Notes: generated by a model from the sequence alone, not told the origin. DNA of 64,000 bases from Parazoarcus communis (GCF_003111645.1 NZ_CP022187.1:4154001-4218000); one strand, 5' to 3'; shown: positions 8,589 to 17,570, counted from the first letter of the stretch. Translations and numbers: made by a program.

Positions 8589-9632
8589 ATGAAGCCCAGA
8601 ATTCTCTTTGCCGCGTTACTGTCCCTGGTGCTGGTCCAAGGCGGACTGAGTCCGGCGCTGGCCGCGTCATCGAAGACCACTTCGAAAGCGACAACGTCGG
8701 CTTCGAACAAGGCAAGTCAGAAAAAGGCGGTCGCGAAAACGTCGACCCGCAAGGCGAAGCAGTCGACCGCGAAACGTGCGACCAAGAAAGTTGTGGCGAA
8801 ACGCAGCGCGCCGGCGGCAGAGGAGTCTGCGGAGCTGGCGCTGGACAGCAAGGGCAATCCCCTGCTCAAGTCTTCCGCCTTCTACGTGGCCAACCAGGCG
8901 ACCGGAGAGGTGCTGCTGGAGAAGAATGGTGGCGCGGTCGTGCCGATTGCGTCGATCACCAAGCTGATGACTGCCATGGTCGTCCTTGAAGCCAGCCCCA
9001 GCCTGTCCGAAGAGCTGACCATCGACGAGGAAGATATCGATCAGCTCAAGGGTACGGGCTCGCGCCTGTCCCTTGGCACGCGCATGACGCGCGAGGAACT
9101 GCTTAGGCTCGCCCTGATGTCGTCGGAGAACCGAGCGGCGTCGACGCTCGCACGCCATTATCCGGGCGGGCTGACGGCCTTCGTGAATGCGATGAACATC
9201 AAGGCGCGTCTGCTGAGCATGACCGATACCCGGTTTCACGACAGCACCGGGCTGAACCCGGCCAACGTCTCCAGTCCGCGAGATCTGGCACGCCTGGTTG
9301 CGGCCGCGTCGCGCTATCCCCTGATCCGCGAGTTCTCGACCACCGCTGAGCGCTATGTCGAGGTGCGCGGGCGTCAACTGCGTTTCGGCAACACCAACTC
9401 GCTGGTGAAGAACCCGGACTGGGAGATCAGCGTTTCGAAAACGGGTTATATCTCGGAAGCCGGGCGCTGTCTGGTCATGCAGGCCTGGATCAACCAGCAG
9501 CCGGTGGTCATCGTGCTGATGGATTCGGTCGGGCGCTATACCCGCACGGCGGACGCACAGCGTGTGCGCAAGTGGATCGACAGCCGGTCGGCAGAGCGTG
9601 TTGCAGCTGCGCCCAAGGCGAAGCAGGGCTGA
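8589..9632 (+). CDS. pbpG: D-alanyl-D-alanine endopeptidase (PBP7-type)
   Basis: A 347-residue periplasmic penicillin-binding protein of the S11 family that should cut peptide cross-links in peptidoglycan. A Sec signal peptide (about 1-26, ending ALAA) is followed by an unusual Lys/Ala/Ser/Thr-rich stretch (about 27-76), then the serine-peptidase domain. All three catalytic motifs are present: SITK (122-125), SEN (179-181) and KTG (284-286). The basic linker could tether the enzyme to anionic wall polymers or DNA-like surfaces, which is speculative. The gene converges with the IclR-type regulator. Confidence 0.92.
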   Translation: MKPRILFAALLSLVLVQGGLSPALAASSKTTSKATTSASNKASQKKAVAKTSTRKAKQSTAKRATKKVVAKRSAPAAEESAELALDSKGNPLLKSSAFYVANQATGEVLLEKNGGAVVPIASITKLMTAMVVLEASPSLSEELTIDEEDIDQLKGTGSRLSLGTRMTREELLRLALMSSENRAASTLARHYPGGLTAFVNAMNIKARLLSMTDTRFHDSTGLNPANVSSPRDLARLVAAASRYPLIREFSTTAERYVEVRGRQLRFGNTNSLVKNPDWEISVSKTGYISEAGRCLVMQAWINQQPVVIVLMDSVGRYTRTADAQRVRKWIDSRSAERVAAAPKAKQG

Positions 9633-9640
9633 GGCCGCTA

Positions 9641-9663
9641 GCCCGCCTGGGTCTCAGACGGGC
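9641..9663. terminator. Hairpin between convergent pbpG and IclR-type gene
   Basis: GCCCGCCTG (9641-9649) pairs with CAGACGGGC (9655-9663) over nine positions with one wobble, around a five-base loop. It lies in the 37-bp gap between convergent stop codons. No T-tract follows on either strand, so termination activity is uncertain. Confidence 0.45.
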
Positions 9664-9669
9664 GCATGC

Positions 9670-10539
9670 TTACTTTGCGATGTAGCCCAGCGACCTGGAA
9701 ATCTCGTTGGCGGTTTCACGCACCAGCGGGGCCCAGTCCGGATTGAAGCGCTCCGAGGGGGTCGATAGCGACAGGCCGGCGATGAGCTCGCCGCTGTCGT
9801 CGCGAATGCCTGCAGCAATGCAGCGCACGCCGGCTTCGACTTCGTCGAGGTCGAAGGCCACCGCATGGCGACGGACCTTGTCGAGTTCCTTCTCCAGCGC
9901 CGGCATTGTTGTCAGCGACTCCGGGGTGGACGGGGGCAGGCCGGTGCGGCGGGCATAGTCGCGTACCTTGTCGATCCCGTCCTCGACCAGAAAGAGCTTG
10001 CCGGTGGCGGTGGTGTGCAAGGGCGCCCGTGCGCCGACGATGTGCACCACGCGCACCGAGGAGCGTCCGCTCGAGGTGCGCTCCACGTAGACGATCTCGT
10101 CACCTGCGCGGATACCGAGGTTCACGCTCTCGCCGGTTGCTGCATGCAGCTTGAGCATTGCCGGCATGGCAGTCTCCCGCAGCGAAATCCGCGACTTGAC
10201 CAGGCTACCCAGTTCCAGCAGGCGAATCCCGAGGCGATAGACGCCAGGGTCGGAGCGATCGACGAACCCGCTTTGTGTCATCGCACCCAGAATGCGGTGT
10301 GCCGTCGACGGATGCAGACCGGTTTCCAGTGCAAGCAGCTTGAGCGGCACGGGGTCGGCGTGCTCGGCAAGCGTGTCGAGCAGTTTCATCATGCGCTCGA
10401 TCACCTGGATGGGGTTCTTGGCCTCCGCCGGTGCGGGGGCGTCGTCGATTTTTCTTGCGGACACGTTGACCTGCAGAGTTGCGTAACGCGTGAATGGTAA
10501 CTGCGGGACGCAATTTCGCCTAGTGAAATGAAACAGCAA
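9670..10539 (-). CDS. IclR-family transcriptional regulator
   Basis: Up to 289 residues. It has an N-terminal winged helix-turn-helix (around LKLLALETGLHPSTAHRILG) and a C-terminal IclR effector domain with LHAATGESVNLGIR, HTTATGKLF and a late ELIAGLSLSTP segment. These factors are dimeric regulators, usually of catabolic genes, sensing small acids or aromatics. The first about 25 residues look unlike the family; a GTG at 10464 (protein starting VSARKIDD) is a plausible alternative start, and neither start has a clear ribosome site. Its nearest divergent neighbour is the first Mrp operon, but a regulatory link is only a guess. Confidence 0.87.
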   Translation of the reverse strand: MLFHFTRRNCVPQLPFTRYATLQVNVSARKIDDAPAPAEAKNPIQVIERMMKLLDTLAEHADPVPLKLLALETGLHPSTAHRILGAMTQSGFVDRSDPGVYRLGIRLLELGSLVKSRISLRETAMPAMLKLHAATGESVNLGIRAGDEIVYVERTSSGRSSVRVVHIVGARAPLHTTATGKLFLVEDGIDKVRDYARRTGLPPSTPESLTTMPALEKELDKVRRHAVAFDLDEVEAGVRCIAAGIRDDSGELIAGLSLSTPSERFNPDWAPLVRETANEISRSLGYIAK

Positions 10540-10811
10540 AAACTGATAAACAGGCGCTTCGTGTGTGCTGCAGGGGTGAAGGGCCGTCGCGGCGGTTCGG
10601 GCCCGTGCAGCGTGACTGGCGCGGGGAAGTCGGTGTCGCGCGTCGGCTCGAGGGCTGCCGCATGGAGTCCCTCTGTTGGCACCGGCGCGAATGCGCGGGG
10701 GGGCGTGACGAGGCCCACTTGAAACGCAATCTGCAGGTCGCCGGGGAGCCGCAATGCACGCCCGGGGGGCATTTGCGCTCCCGCCATCTGGAAGCTGCGT
10801 TTACCTGCAGA

Positions 10812-10856
10812 TATACTTTTGCTCAATAATGCCCGGCCGGACCGGGTTGTTTTTTG
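10812..10856 (+). promoter_or_regulatory. -10-like box followed by hairpin and U-tract in the mrpA leader
   Basis: The 368-bp gap 10540-10907 contains no convincing gene. TATACT (10812-10817) is a good -10 box with only a weak -35. Shortly after the expected start (about 10824) comes CCCGG (10832-10836), CCGGA loop, CCGGG (10842-10846), then TTGTTTTTTG. This looks like a small intrinsic terminator or attenuator about 50 bases before the mrpA ATG. It could also end transcription arriving from upstream. Confidence 0.42.
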
Positions 10857-10907
10857 CCCTCGTCATCCGCCCCGTAGTGGAACCGAAGTGATTTTCCTGG
10901 AACCGGA

Positions 10908-13760
10908 ATGAGTCTTCTCCTTATCGTGCTCTTGCCCTTCATCGGTGCGCTGCTGCCTGCGCTGATGATCCGCGCCGGGCGCAATGCCTGTGCGACGGGC
11001 ACCTTCGTCACCACGCTGCTCGCCTTCGTGGGGCTCATGTCTCACGCGCCGGCGCTGTTTCGCGGTGACGTGATTCATGCCAGCTGGGAGTGGCTTCCCG
11101 GCCTCGGGCTCAACGTCAATTTCTTCCTCGACGGGCTGGGCTTCTTCTTTGCCGGGCTGATTCTCGGCATCGGCCTGCTGATCATCGTCTATGCACGCTA
11201 CTACCTGTCGAAAGACGACCCGATGGGCAGTTTCTATACCTACCTGCTGCTCTTCCAGGGGGCGATGGTGGGCATCGTGCTGTCGGACAACATCCTGCTC
11301 CTGCTCATTTTCTGGGAGCTGACCAGTCTGTCGTCCTTCCTCCTGATCGGGTACTGGAAGCATCTGCCTGAGGGGCGGCAGGGCGCGCGAATGGCCCTGA
11401 CGGTGACGGGCGGCGGCGGTCTGGCGATGATTGCCGGCATGCTGATCCTCGGCGATATCGCGGGGTCCTACGACCTGACGGTGATTCTCCAGAGCGGCGA
11501 GCAGATTCAGGCGTCTCCGTACTATCTGACGGCGCTGGTGCTGATTCTGGTGGGATGCTTTACCAAGTCGGCCCAGTTCCCGTTCCATTTCTGGCTGCCG
11601 CATGCCATGGCTGCGCCCACGCCGGTGTCGGCCTATCTGCATTCGGCAACGATGGTGAAGGCCGGCCTGTTCCTGATGGCTCGCTTGTGGCCGGTGCTGT
11701 CCGGCACGGACGAGTGGTTCTACATCGTTGCGACCACGGGACTGGTGACGATGCTGCTGGGTGCGTTCATCGCCTTGTTCAAGGATGACCTCAAGGGGCT
11801 GCTCGCGTATTCGACCGTCAGTCATCTCGGACTGGTGACGATGCTGTTTGGCTTCGGCACGCCGATGGCCGCGACCGCGGCAGTTTTCCACATCCTCAAT
11901 CACGCGACCTTCAAGGCTGCCTTGTTCATGAACGCCGGCATCGTGGACCATGAGGCCGGTACCCGTGATATTCGTCGTCTTGGCGGGCTGATGAACCTGA
12001 TGCCAGTCACGGCGACGCTGGCGATGATTGCATCCGCATCCATGGCCGGTCTGCCCTTGCTCAACGGCTTCCTGTCCAAGGAAATGATGCTGCACGAGGC
12101 CGCGCACACTGAATGGGCCGGGCAGGGCTGGGTGCTGGCAAGTATTGCGACCCTGGCCGCCTGTTTCTCGGTGGCGTATTCGTTCCGCTACGTTGCTCAT
12201 GTGTTCTGGGGCAAGGTCCGTGATGACTATCCCCATCGGCCGCACGACCCGCCTGTGGGCATGTGGCTGCCCCCCGCGGTGCTGGTGGCGCTCGTCATCC
12301 TCATCGGGCTGTTCCCCGATACGCTGGCAGGCCCGATCGTTGCATTGGTGTCCCGGGCGGTCACGGGTGGGCAGGTGCTCGATTACCATCTCGCTCAGTG
12401 GCATGGCTTCACTGCCGCGCTGGGGATGAGCGTGATCGCGATCGGTGTCGGCACGCTGATGATCCGCGCCTACCCGAAGGTTCGCGCCTTGTGGCAGGCG
12501 GGCCCGCATCCGCAGGCCAAGCGCGTGTTTGACGAACTCATCACCGCCATCGTCGGTCTGGCGCAAGGCATCACGCACGGCTTGCACAATGGTTCCATGC
12601 AGCGCTATCTGGCCCTGATGCTGGCCGCGATGCTGCTTGTCGGTTTCGCCGTCTTCCACGGCAGTACCCATGCGCTTGGTGAGCGAGTTCTGGTGCCGGC
12701 AACGCCGGTCGCGGTCGTTGGCTGGATCCTGCTGATGGGTTCGTGTGCGGCCGTCGTGGTGATGCACCAGCGCCGACTGCAGGCGCTGGTGGTCGTGGGC
12801 GTGATCGGACTCATCGTGTCGATCGGCTTCGTCTATCTTTCCGCCCCCGACCTCGCGCTCACGCAGATTTCAGTCGAAGTGGTGACGGTCATCCTGATGT
12901 TGCTGGCCTTGAACTTCCTTCCCAAGCGTTCGCCGCGCGAGTCGGCGGCGCCCAGGCGCTGGCGTGATGCGCTGCTCGCGCTGGCTGCCGGTGGCGGTGT
13001 GGGCGGGGCCGCATGGGCCGTGCTCACGCGCGATGCGGAGACCCTGTCGGGCTACTATCTCGAGCAGGCGGTCCCCGGTGGCGGTGGAACCAACGTGGTG
13101 AACGTCATTTTGGTCGATTTCCGGGGCTTCGATACCTTTGGCGAGATCATCGTGCTGGGGATTGCCGCGCTCGCGATCTTTGCCCTGCTCGATGGCTTGA
13201 TGACCAGCGCTGCAGGTCATCGCCTGCAGGCCTGGCAGCCCGATCAGGCGCGAGCCGCGGACCGGCATCCGATGATGCTGGCGGTCGCGACGCGGGTGAT
13301 GCTCCCGCTGGCGCTGATGGTCGGTTTCTATGTCTTCCTGCGCGGGCACAATGTGCCTGGCGGCGGCTTCATTGCCGGCCTGGTGGTCGCGGTGGCGCTG
13401 ATCGTGCAGTACATGGCCAGTGGTTTTGGCTGGGCTGCACAACGAATGAAGGTGGACTATCACGCACTGATCGGGGTTGGGGTGCTGATCGCGGCGGCAA
13501 CCGGGCTGGGCTCGCTGGTGGTGGGCTACCCGTTCCTGACCAGCACGGCGTGGCACCTGGACCTGCCCCTGATTGGTGAGTTGCACATCGCCTCTGCAAT
13601 GTTCTTCGATACCGGGGTGTTTCTGGTTGTCGTAGGTGCAACCATGCTCGCGCTCGCCAATCTTTCGCGCGTGGGCCGTTATGCCGAACACTTGCTGGTC
13701 AATCGCGAGCCGATGGACGTCGATCCTTCGCGCGTCGTGCCTGCCACTGGAGAGCACTGA
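10908..13760 (+). CDS. mrpA: Mrp/Pha cation-proton antiporter subunit A (A-B fusion), cluster 1
   Basis: A 950-residue multi-spanning membrane protein, the largest subunit of the hetero-oligomeric Mrp (Mnh/Pha) Na+ or K+/H+ antiporter, related to the NuoL/ND5 subunit of complex I. Visible features are FWELTS with the key membrane glutamate (E137), a lysine in CFTKSAQ (K220), and FHFWLPHAMAAPTPVSA from about 226. The last about 150 residues (FLRGHNVPGGGF, DTGVFLVVVGATM) match MrpB, so A and B are fused as in PhaAB-type systems. It leads a tightly packed operon with C, D, E, F and G. Confidence 0.94.
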   Translation: MSLLLIVLLPFIGALLPALMIRAGRNACATGTFVTTLLAFVGLMSHAPALFRGDVIHASWEWLPGLGLNVNFFLDGLGFFFAGLILGIGLLIIVYARYYLSKDDPMGSFYTYLLLFQGAMVGIVLSDNILLLLIFWELTSLSSFLLIGYWKHLPEGRQGARMALTVTGGGGLAMIAGMLILGDIAGSYDLTVILQSGEQIQASPYYLTALVLILVGCFTKSAQFPFHFWLPHAMAAPTPVSAYLHSATMVKAGLFLMARLWPVLSGTDEWFYIVATTGLVTMLLGAFIALFKDDLKGLLAYSTVSHLGLVTMLFGFGTPMAATAAVFHILNHATFKAALFMNAGIVDHEAGTRDIRRLGGLMNLMPVTATLAMIASASMAGLPLLNGFLSKEMMLHEAAHTEWAGQGWVLASIATLAACFSVAYSFRYVAHVFWGKVRDDYPHRPHDPPVGMWLPPAVLVALVILIGLFPDTLAGPIVALVSRAVTGGQVLDYHLAQWHGFTAALGMSVIAIGVGTLMIRAYPKVRALWQAGPHPQAKRVFDELITAIVGLAQGITHGLHNGSMQRYLALMLAAMLLVGFAVFHGSTHALGERVLVPATPVAVVGWILLMGSCAAVVVMHQRRLQALVVVGVIGLIVSIGFVYLSAPDLALTQISVEVVTVILMLLALNFLPKRSPRESAAPRRWRDALLALAAGGGVGGAAWAVLTRDAETLSGYYLEQAVPGGGGTNVVNVILVDFRGFDTFGEIIVLGIAALAIFALLDGLMTSAAGHRLQAWQPDQARAADRHPMMLAVATRVMLPLALMVGFYVFLRGHNVPGGGFIAGLVVAVALIVQYMASGFGWAAQRMKVDYHALIGVGVLIAAATGLGSLVVGYPFLTSTAWHLDLPLIGELHIASAMFFDTGVFLVVVGATMLALANLSRVGRYAEHLLVNREPMDVDPSRVVPATGEH

Positions 13761-13761
13761 A

Positions 13762-14148
13762 ATGGAATTTCTTGTGGCGAGTGCCATTGGTGGCCTGACC
13801 ACTGCTGGTGTTTATCTGCTGTTGCGGGCGCGCACGTTTTCTGTCGTGCTCGGTATCGCGCTGTTGTCGTATGCGACCAACGTGTTCCTGTTCGCGATGG
13901 GGCGTCTTGCGCCCAACGCACCCCCGGTGATTTCGAGTCTGGCCGTGTCATACACGGACCCCTTGCCTCAGGCACTGGTGCTGACTGCCATCGTCATTTC
14001 ATTTGGGATGACGGCGGTTCTGGTGGTCATGGCGCTGTGCAGCTATCTCGAGAATGATTCTGATCATATCGATGGTGCGGTTCTGTCCCATCCAGGCCAG
14101 GGGGAGTCCGCGGTGCTGCCGGTGGAAGTGTCGGAGGGCGGACGGTGA
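13762..14148 (+). CDS. mrpC: Mrp antiporter subunit C, cluster 1
   Basis: A 128-residue membrane protein homologous to NuoK, with three predicted helices and the conserved PLPQALVLTAIVISFG segment. The ATG follows the mrpA stop by one base; a longer in-frame extension to 13636 lies inside mrpA and is rejected. The short hydrophilic C-terminal tail (about 100-128) is acidic. It is a structural and proton-path component of the antiporter and has no known activity alone. Confidence 0.93.
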   Translation: MEFLVASAIGGLTTAGVYLLLRARTFSVVLGIALLSYATNVFLFAMGRLAPNAPPVISSLAVSYTDPLPQALVLTAIVISFGMTAVLVVMALCSYLENDSDHIDGAVLSHPGQGESAVLPVEVSEGGR

Positions 14149-15674
14149 CCCAGTGGATCGTCTTCGCCATCCTGCTGCCGGCCCTGATGGGGCCGCTGCT
14201 CGTACTGGTCGCGCGCTACGACATCGTGCTGGCGCGTGTCCTGTCGGTGGCAACCTGCACCCTTCAGCTTGTTCTCGCAGTCGCGCTGATGCTCTCGGCG
14301 TCGTCCGAGCCGCCGCAGATGTACGCGCTGGGCGACTGGCCAGCGCCTTTTGGCATCGTGCTTGTGCTCGATCGCCTGTCCGCGCTGATGCTGCTCCTGA
14401 CCGCGCTGCTGTCGCTGCTGGTGCTGCTTTATGCGATTGGCGGCTGGGACTCGAAGGGGCGTCATTTTCATGCGCTGTGGCAGTTTCAGGTCATGGGGAT
14501 CAACGGCGCGTTCCTGACCGGCGACTTTTTCAATCTCTTCGTATTCTTCGAGATCCTGCTGATCGCGTCCTACGGTCTCATGGTCCATGGCGGCGGTCGC
14601 GACCGCATGAGCGCCGGGGTGCAGTATGTGGTTGTCAATCTGGTCGGCTCGACGCTGTTCCTGATTTCCGTGGGCCTCATTTACAGTGTGACCGGTACGC
14701 TGAATATGGCGGATCTTGCGCTCAAGGTGCCGGAGCTTGCACAGGGCGATCGCGCGATTCTCAATACGGGCGCGCTGCTCCTGCTCATGGTGTTCGGCAT
14801 CAAGGCTGCGCTGGTGCCACTGCACTTCTGGCTGCCTGGTGCCTACTCCAACGCGCCAGCGCCGGTCGCAGCCCTGTTTGCGATCATGACCAAGGTGGGG
14901 GCGTATTCCATCCTGCGGCTGTTTCCGCTGGCCTTCGGCGACGGGGCGGGGATGTCGTCCGGGCTTGCCGAACCCTGGCTGCTGCCGGCGGCGCTGATTA
15001 CGCTGGCTTTGGGCATGATCGGTGTACTGGCGGCGCGCAGCCTGACCCAGCTTGCCAGCTTCGCGGTGATCGGCTCCACCGGAACCCTGATGACTGCGGT
15101 GGGGCTGTTTTCGCCACAGGCCACCGGCGCGGCCTTGTACTACCTGATGCACTCGACGCTCGCCGCAGCGGTGCTGTTCCTGATCGCGGGAGAGGTCGCT
15201 GTGCGGCGTGCCTGCGCCGACAGGCTGTCGCCGGGTGCCGAGTTCGCCGACCGCGGGTTGCTGGCGGTGTTCTTCTTCATCGCGGCAATCGCGCTGTGCG
15301 GCATGCCGCCGCTGTCCGGCTTCATCGGCAAACTGATGATTCTCGACAGCGCACGCGCAGCACCCAATGCAGTGTTGATCTGGGCGGTGATCCTGGTGTC
15401 TTCCCTGCTGTGCATTATCGGCTTCGGACGTGCAGGCAGTGCGGTGTTCTGGAAGAACTCGCCGGGTGCGCAGGTGCTGGCGGAGGATTCGCCGCTCTCG
15501 GAGCGTCGATCGGTGCTGCCACTGGTGTCGATTGGCACCCTGCTGGCGGCGCTGGTGTTGTTGACCGCATTCGCCGGGCCTATGATGCTCTGGATCGAAC
15601 AGGCTGCGGAGCAGATCTATCATCCCGCGTACTACATCGATGCGGTGATGGGTGAGGCCGGAGGGTACGAATAA
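14145..15674 (+). CDS. mrpD: Mrp antiporter subunit D, cluster 1
   Basis: A 509-residue NuoM/N-like membrane subunit and, with MrpA, one of the two putative proton/cation channels of the complex. The segment ALVPLHFWLPGAYSNAP carries the conserved lysine-downstream motif, and FVFFEILLIASYG holds the conserved glutamate. The GTG start overlaps the mrpC stop (GTGA), indicating translational coupling. Length is typical. Confidence 0.94.
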   Translation: MTQWIVFAILLPALMGPLLVLVARYDIVLARVLSVATCTLQLVLAVALMLSASSEPPQMYALGDWPAPFGIVLVLDRLSALMLLLTALLSLLVLLYAIGGWDSKGRHFHALWQFQVMGINGAFLTGDFFNLFVFFEILLIASYGLMVHGGGRDRMSAGVQYVVVNLVGSTLFLISVGLIYSVTGTLNMADLALKVPELAQGDRAILNTGALLLLMVFGIKAALVPLHFWLPGAYSNAPAPVAALFAIMTKVGAYSILRLFPLAFGDGAGMSSGLAEPWLLPAALITLALGMIGVLAARSLTQLASFAVIGSTGTLMTAVGLFSPQATGAALYYLMHSTLAAAVLFLIAGEVAVRRACADRLSPGAEFADRGLLAVFFFIAAIALCGMPPLSGFIGKLMILDSARAAPNAVLIWAVILVSSLLCIIGFGRAGSAVFWKNSPGAQVLAEDSPLSERRSVLPLVSIGTLLAALVLLTAFAGPMMLWIEQAAEQIYHPAYYIDAVMGEAGGYE

Positions 15675-16210
15675 TGGAGCATGAGACGCAGGTTCACCAG
15701 CCTCGGACGCATCAGGCGAAAACGTTCAACTGGCTTCCGCACCCGTTGATGACCTTGTTGCTGATCCTGATCTGGGTGCTGCTGCAGAACAGCCTCAGCC
15801 TAGGCAATGTGGTGCTCGGCGTCTTCCTTGGGGTGTTATTCCCGCTGCTGACGTCCGGCTTCTGGCCCGACCGGCCGCGTGTGCGCAATTATCGAAAGGC
15901 AGTCGGCTATTTCCTGATCGTGATGGGCGACATCGTGGTCGCCAATATCGAGGTCGCGCGCCTGATCGTGTTCGCCAAGGTGTCGTCGTTGCGGCCGCGC
16001 TGGATCTCCGTGCCCTTGGCGCTGACCCAGCCGGAGGCGATCACGCTGCTCGCCGGCACCGTCACGATGACGCCGGGCACCGTCAGTTGCGACCTGTCCG
16101 CAGACGGTCGCCACCTTCTGGTTCATTGCCTGGACGAGCCTGATCCGGACGCCGCCGTGCAGCGTATCAAGACGCGCTATGAGGCGCGGCTGTTGGAGAT
16201 ATTCGAATGA
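15674..16210 (+). CDS. mrpE: Mrp antiporter subunit E, cluster 1
   Basis: A 178-residue subunit with an N-terminal hydrophilic extension of about 20 residues, two to three membrane helices, and the conserved C-terminal domain containing LAGTVTMTPGTVSCDLSADG. MrpE is needed for full antiport activity in studied systems. Its ATG overlaps the mrpD stop (TAATG). It is somewhat longer than its counterpart in the second cluster. Confidence 0.92.
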   Translation: MEHETQVHQPRTHQAKTFNWLPHPLMTLLLILIWVLLQNSLSLGNVVLGVFLGVLFPLLTSGFWPDRPRVRNYRKAVGYFLIVMGDIVVANIEVARLIVFAKVSSLRPRWISVPLALTQPEAITLLAGTVTMTPGTVSCDLSADGRHLLVHCLDEPDPDAAVQRIKTRYEARLLEIFE

Positions 16211-16476
16211 TCGAGCATGCCCTGACCTTTGCATTCGGCGCAATTTCGCTCGCCCTGCTGATGAACCTGTGGTCGGTCGTGCGCGGACCCAGCATTCTGG
16301 ATCGTGTGCTGGTGGTCGACACCATGGTGATCAACGTCATTGCCCTGATCATTCTGTATGGCATCAGTGAAACGACCCCGGTGTATTTCGAGGCGGCGCT
16401 GATCTTTGCCATGTACGGCTTCGTATCCACCGTTGCCTACGCCAAGTTCGTCTTGCGCGGCAACATCATCGAATAA
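16207..16476 (+). CDS. mrpF: Mrp antiporter subunit F, cluster 1
   Basis: An 89-residue protein with three hydrophobic segments. The motif RGPSILDRVLVVDTMVINV is the MrpF/PhaF signature with conserved Arg and Asp residues. It overlaps mrpE by four bases (ATGA). MrpF homologues have also been linked to bile salt efflux, but here the intact operon points to the antiporter. Confidence 0.92.
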   Translation: MIEHALTFAFGAISLALLMNLWSVVRGPSILDRVLVVDTMVINVIALIILYGISETTPVYFEAALIFAMYGFVSTVAYAKFVLRGNIIE

Positions 16477-16490
16477 GGAGTGACAGCGAG

Positions 16491-16883
16491 ATGCCCATTC
16501 TGGCTGAAGTCGTTATTTCTGCGCTGATCGTCATCGGTGCGGTGTTTCTGCTTGTGGGGTCGTGGGGCATGATTCGCATGCCTGAACTGATGACCCGTCT
16601 GCATGCGCCGACCAAGGCCACCACGCTTGGTGTGGGCGGGACCCTGCTGGCATCGATCGCTTACTTTCTGGCTGCAGAGGGCAATTTTTCGGTCCACGAA
16701 CTGCTGATTTCGATGTTCCTGTTTCTGTCTGCACCGATTACCGCTCATTTTCTGGCCAAGGCACACATGCATAGCCGGCTGAGTGCTGCCCTGTTGCCGA
16801 AGCCTGAGGGCAAGGGCTGGAGCACCTACGACAAGTCCGATGCAGCGGAACCCGGCGAGGCGTCCGCGCGCGAGTCCTCCTGA
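16491..16883 (+). CDS. mrpG: Mrp antiporter subunit G, cluster 1
   Basis: A 130-residue last gene of the first cluster. Three membrane helices and the segment RMPELMTRLHAPTKATTLGVGG identify MrpG/PhaG. The C-terminal tail is hydrophilic. An AAGGAG lies upstream of the ATG. Its stop codon ends one base before the stop codon of the oppositely oriented mrpG of cluster 2, so the two operons converge with no room for a terminator. Confidence 0.92.
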   Translation: MPILAEVVISALIVIGAVFLLVGSWGMIRMPELMTRLHAPTKATTLGVGGTLLASIAYFLAAEGNFSVHELLISMFLFLSAPITAHFLAKAHMHSRLSAALLPKPEGKGWSTYDKSDAAEPGEASARESS

Positions 16884-16884
16884 G

Positions 16885-17250
16885 TCATTCCCCGCCTGCC
16901 GGCGGTGTGCTGCGCCCCGCCTTGTCATCGGCGAGGGCGTCCCCAAGGGGGCCGGTTCGAGGTTTGTGGCCAGCACGGTGGGCAGATCTGGAGACGGCAT
17001 GTGCTGCCAGCGGCGCAGTGGCGAGCAGCACCAGCACCGCAAACACGGCCTCGAGCGCCATCTCCCCGCTGCTGGCTGCCGCGACGCCCACGAGTACCAG
17101 GGCGGCCCCCAGCGAACCCGCCTTGCTTGCAGAATGTATGCGGCTGTAGCAGTCGGGAAGCCTCACCAGGCCAATCGCGCCGATCAGGCAAAGCAGCGCA
17201 CCGGCCAAGATGAGGCCGCTTGCCAGAATGCCGAGCAGTGTCTGAGTCAT
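16885..17250 (-). CDS. mrpG: Mrp antiporter subunit G, cluster 2
   Basis: A 121-residue MrpG/PhaG with three helices and the family segment RLPDCYSRIHSASKAGSLGAAL. It is the last gene of the minus-strand Mrp cluster. Its start overlaps the mrpF stop by four bases. The sequence is clearly diverged from the cluster 1 copy, so the two clusters are not a recent duplication. Confidence 0.91.
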   Translation of the reverse strand: MTQTLLGILASGLILAGALLCLIGAIGLVRLPDCYSRIHSASKAGSLGAALVLVGVAAASSGEMALEAVFAVLVLLATAPLAAHAVSRSAHRAGHKPRTGPLGDALADDKAGRSTPPAGGE

Positions 17251-17570
17251 TGGTCGCGCTCCTCCTTGATCGATGCCGCTGGTGGCGACTCGGCTTCGCG
17301 TGTCCTGAACATCAGCATGAAGGCGGTGGTGCTGATAAAGGACACCAGCGCCAGAACGACGGCGGCGTCGAGCATCACCGCCTGGCGGGAGTGGAGCGCG
17401 AACAGCCCCAGCGCGGCGGTGCCGAGCAGGGTCAGCGCATCGATTGCCACCACGCGGTCGGGGCCGGTGGGGCCTCGAAGCAGGCGCGCCAGTATCAGCG
17501 CAGCGCTGACACCCTGCAGGGCGAATGCGAGTGGGATCACCCAGGCTGCACCGGCCAGCTCAAAGCTCAT
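17247..17570 (-). CDS. mrpF: Mrp antiporter subunit F, cluster 2
   Basis: A 107-residue protein from the ATG at 17570 (MSFELAGAAW). The signature LLRGPTGPDRVVAIDALTLLG is MrpF/PhaF. The ATG chosen overlaps the mrpE stop by four bases, which fits the coupling seen throughout both clusters; the longer frame to 17606 is less likely. The C-terminal tail is hydrophilic and longer than in cluster 1. Confidence 0.9.
   Translation of the reverse strand: MSFELAGAAWVIPLAFALQGVSAALILARLLRGPTGPDRVVAIDALTLLGTAALGLFALHSRQAVMLDAAVVLALVSFISTTAFMLMFRTREAESPPAASIKEERDQ

Noticed and set aside
10563-10829. An 88-residue frame upstream of mrpA
   Set aside because: Arg/Cys/Gly-rich, no ribosome site, and covers a likely promoter region.
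10863-12767. A 634-residue minus-strand frame over mrpA
   Set aside because: His/Gln/Arg-rich shadow of a membrane protein gene.
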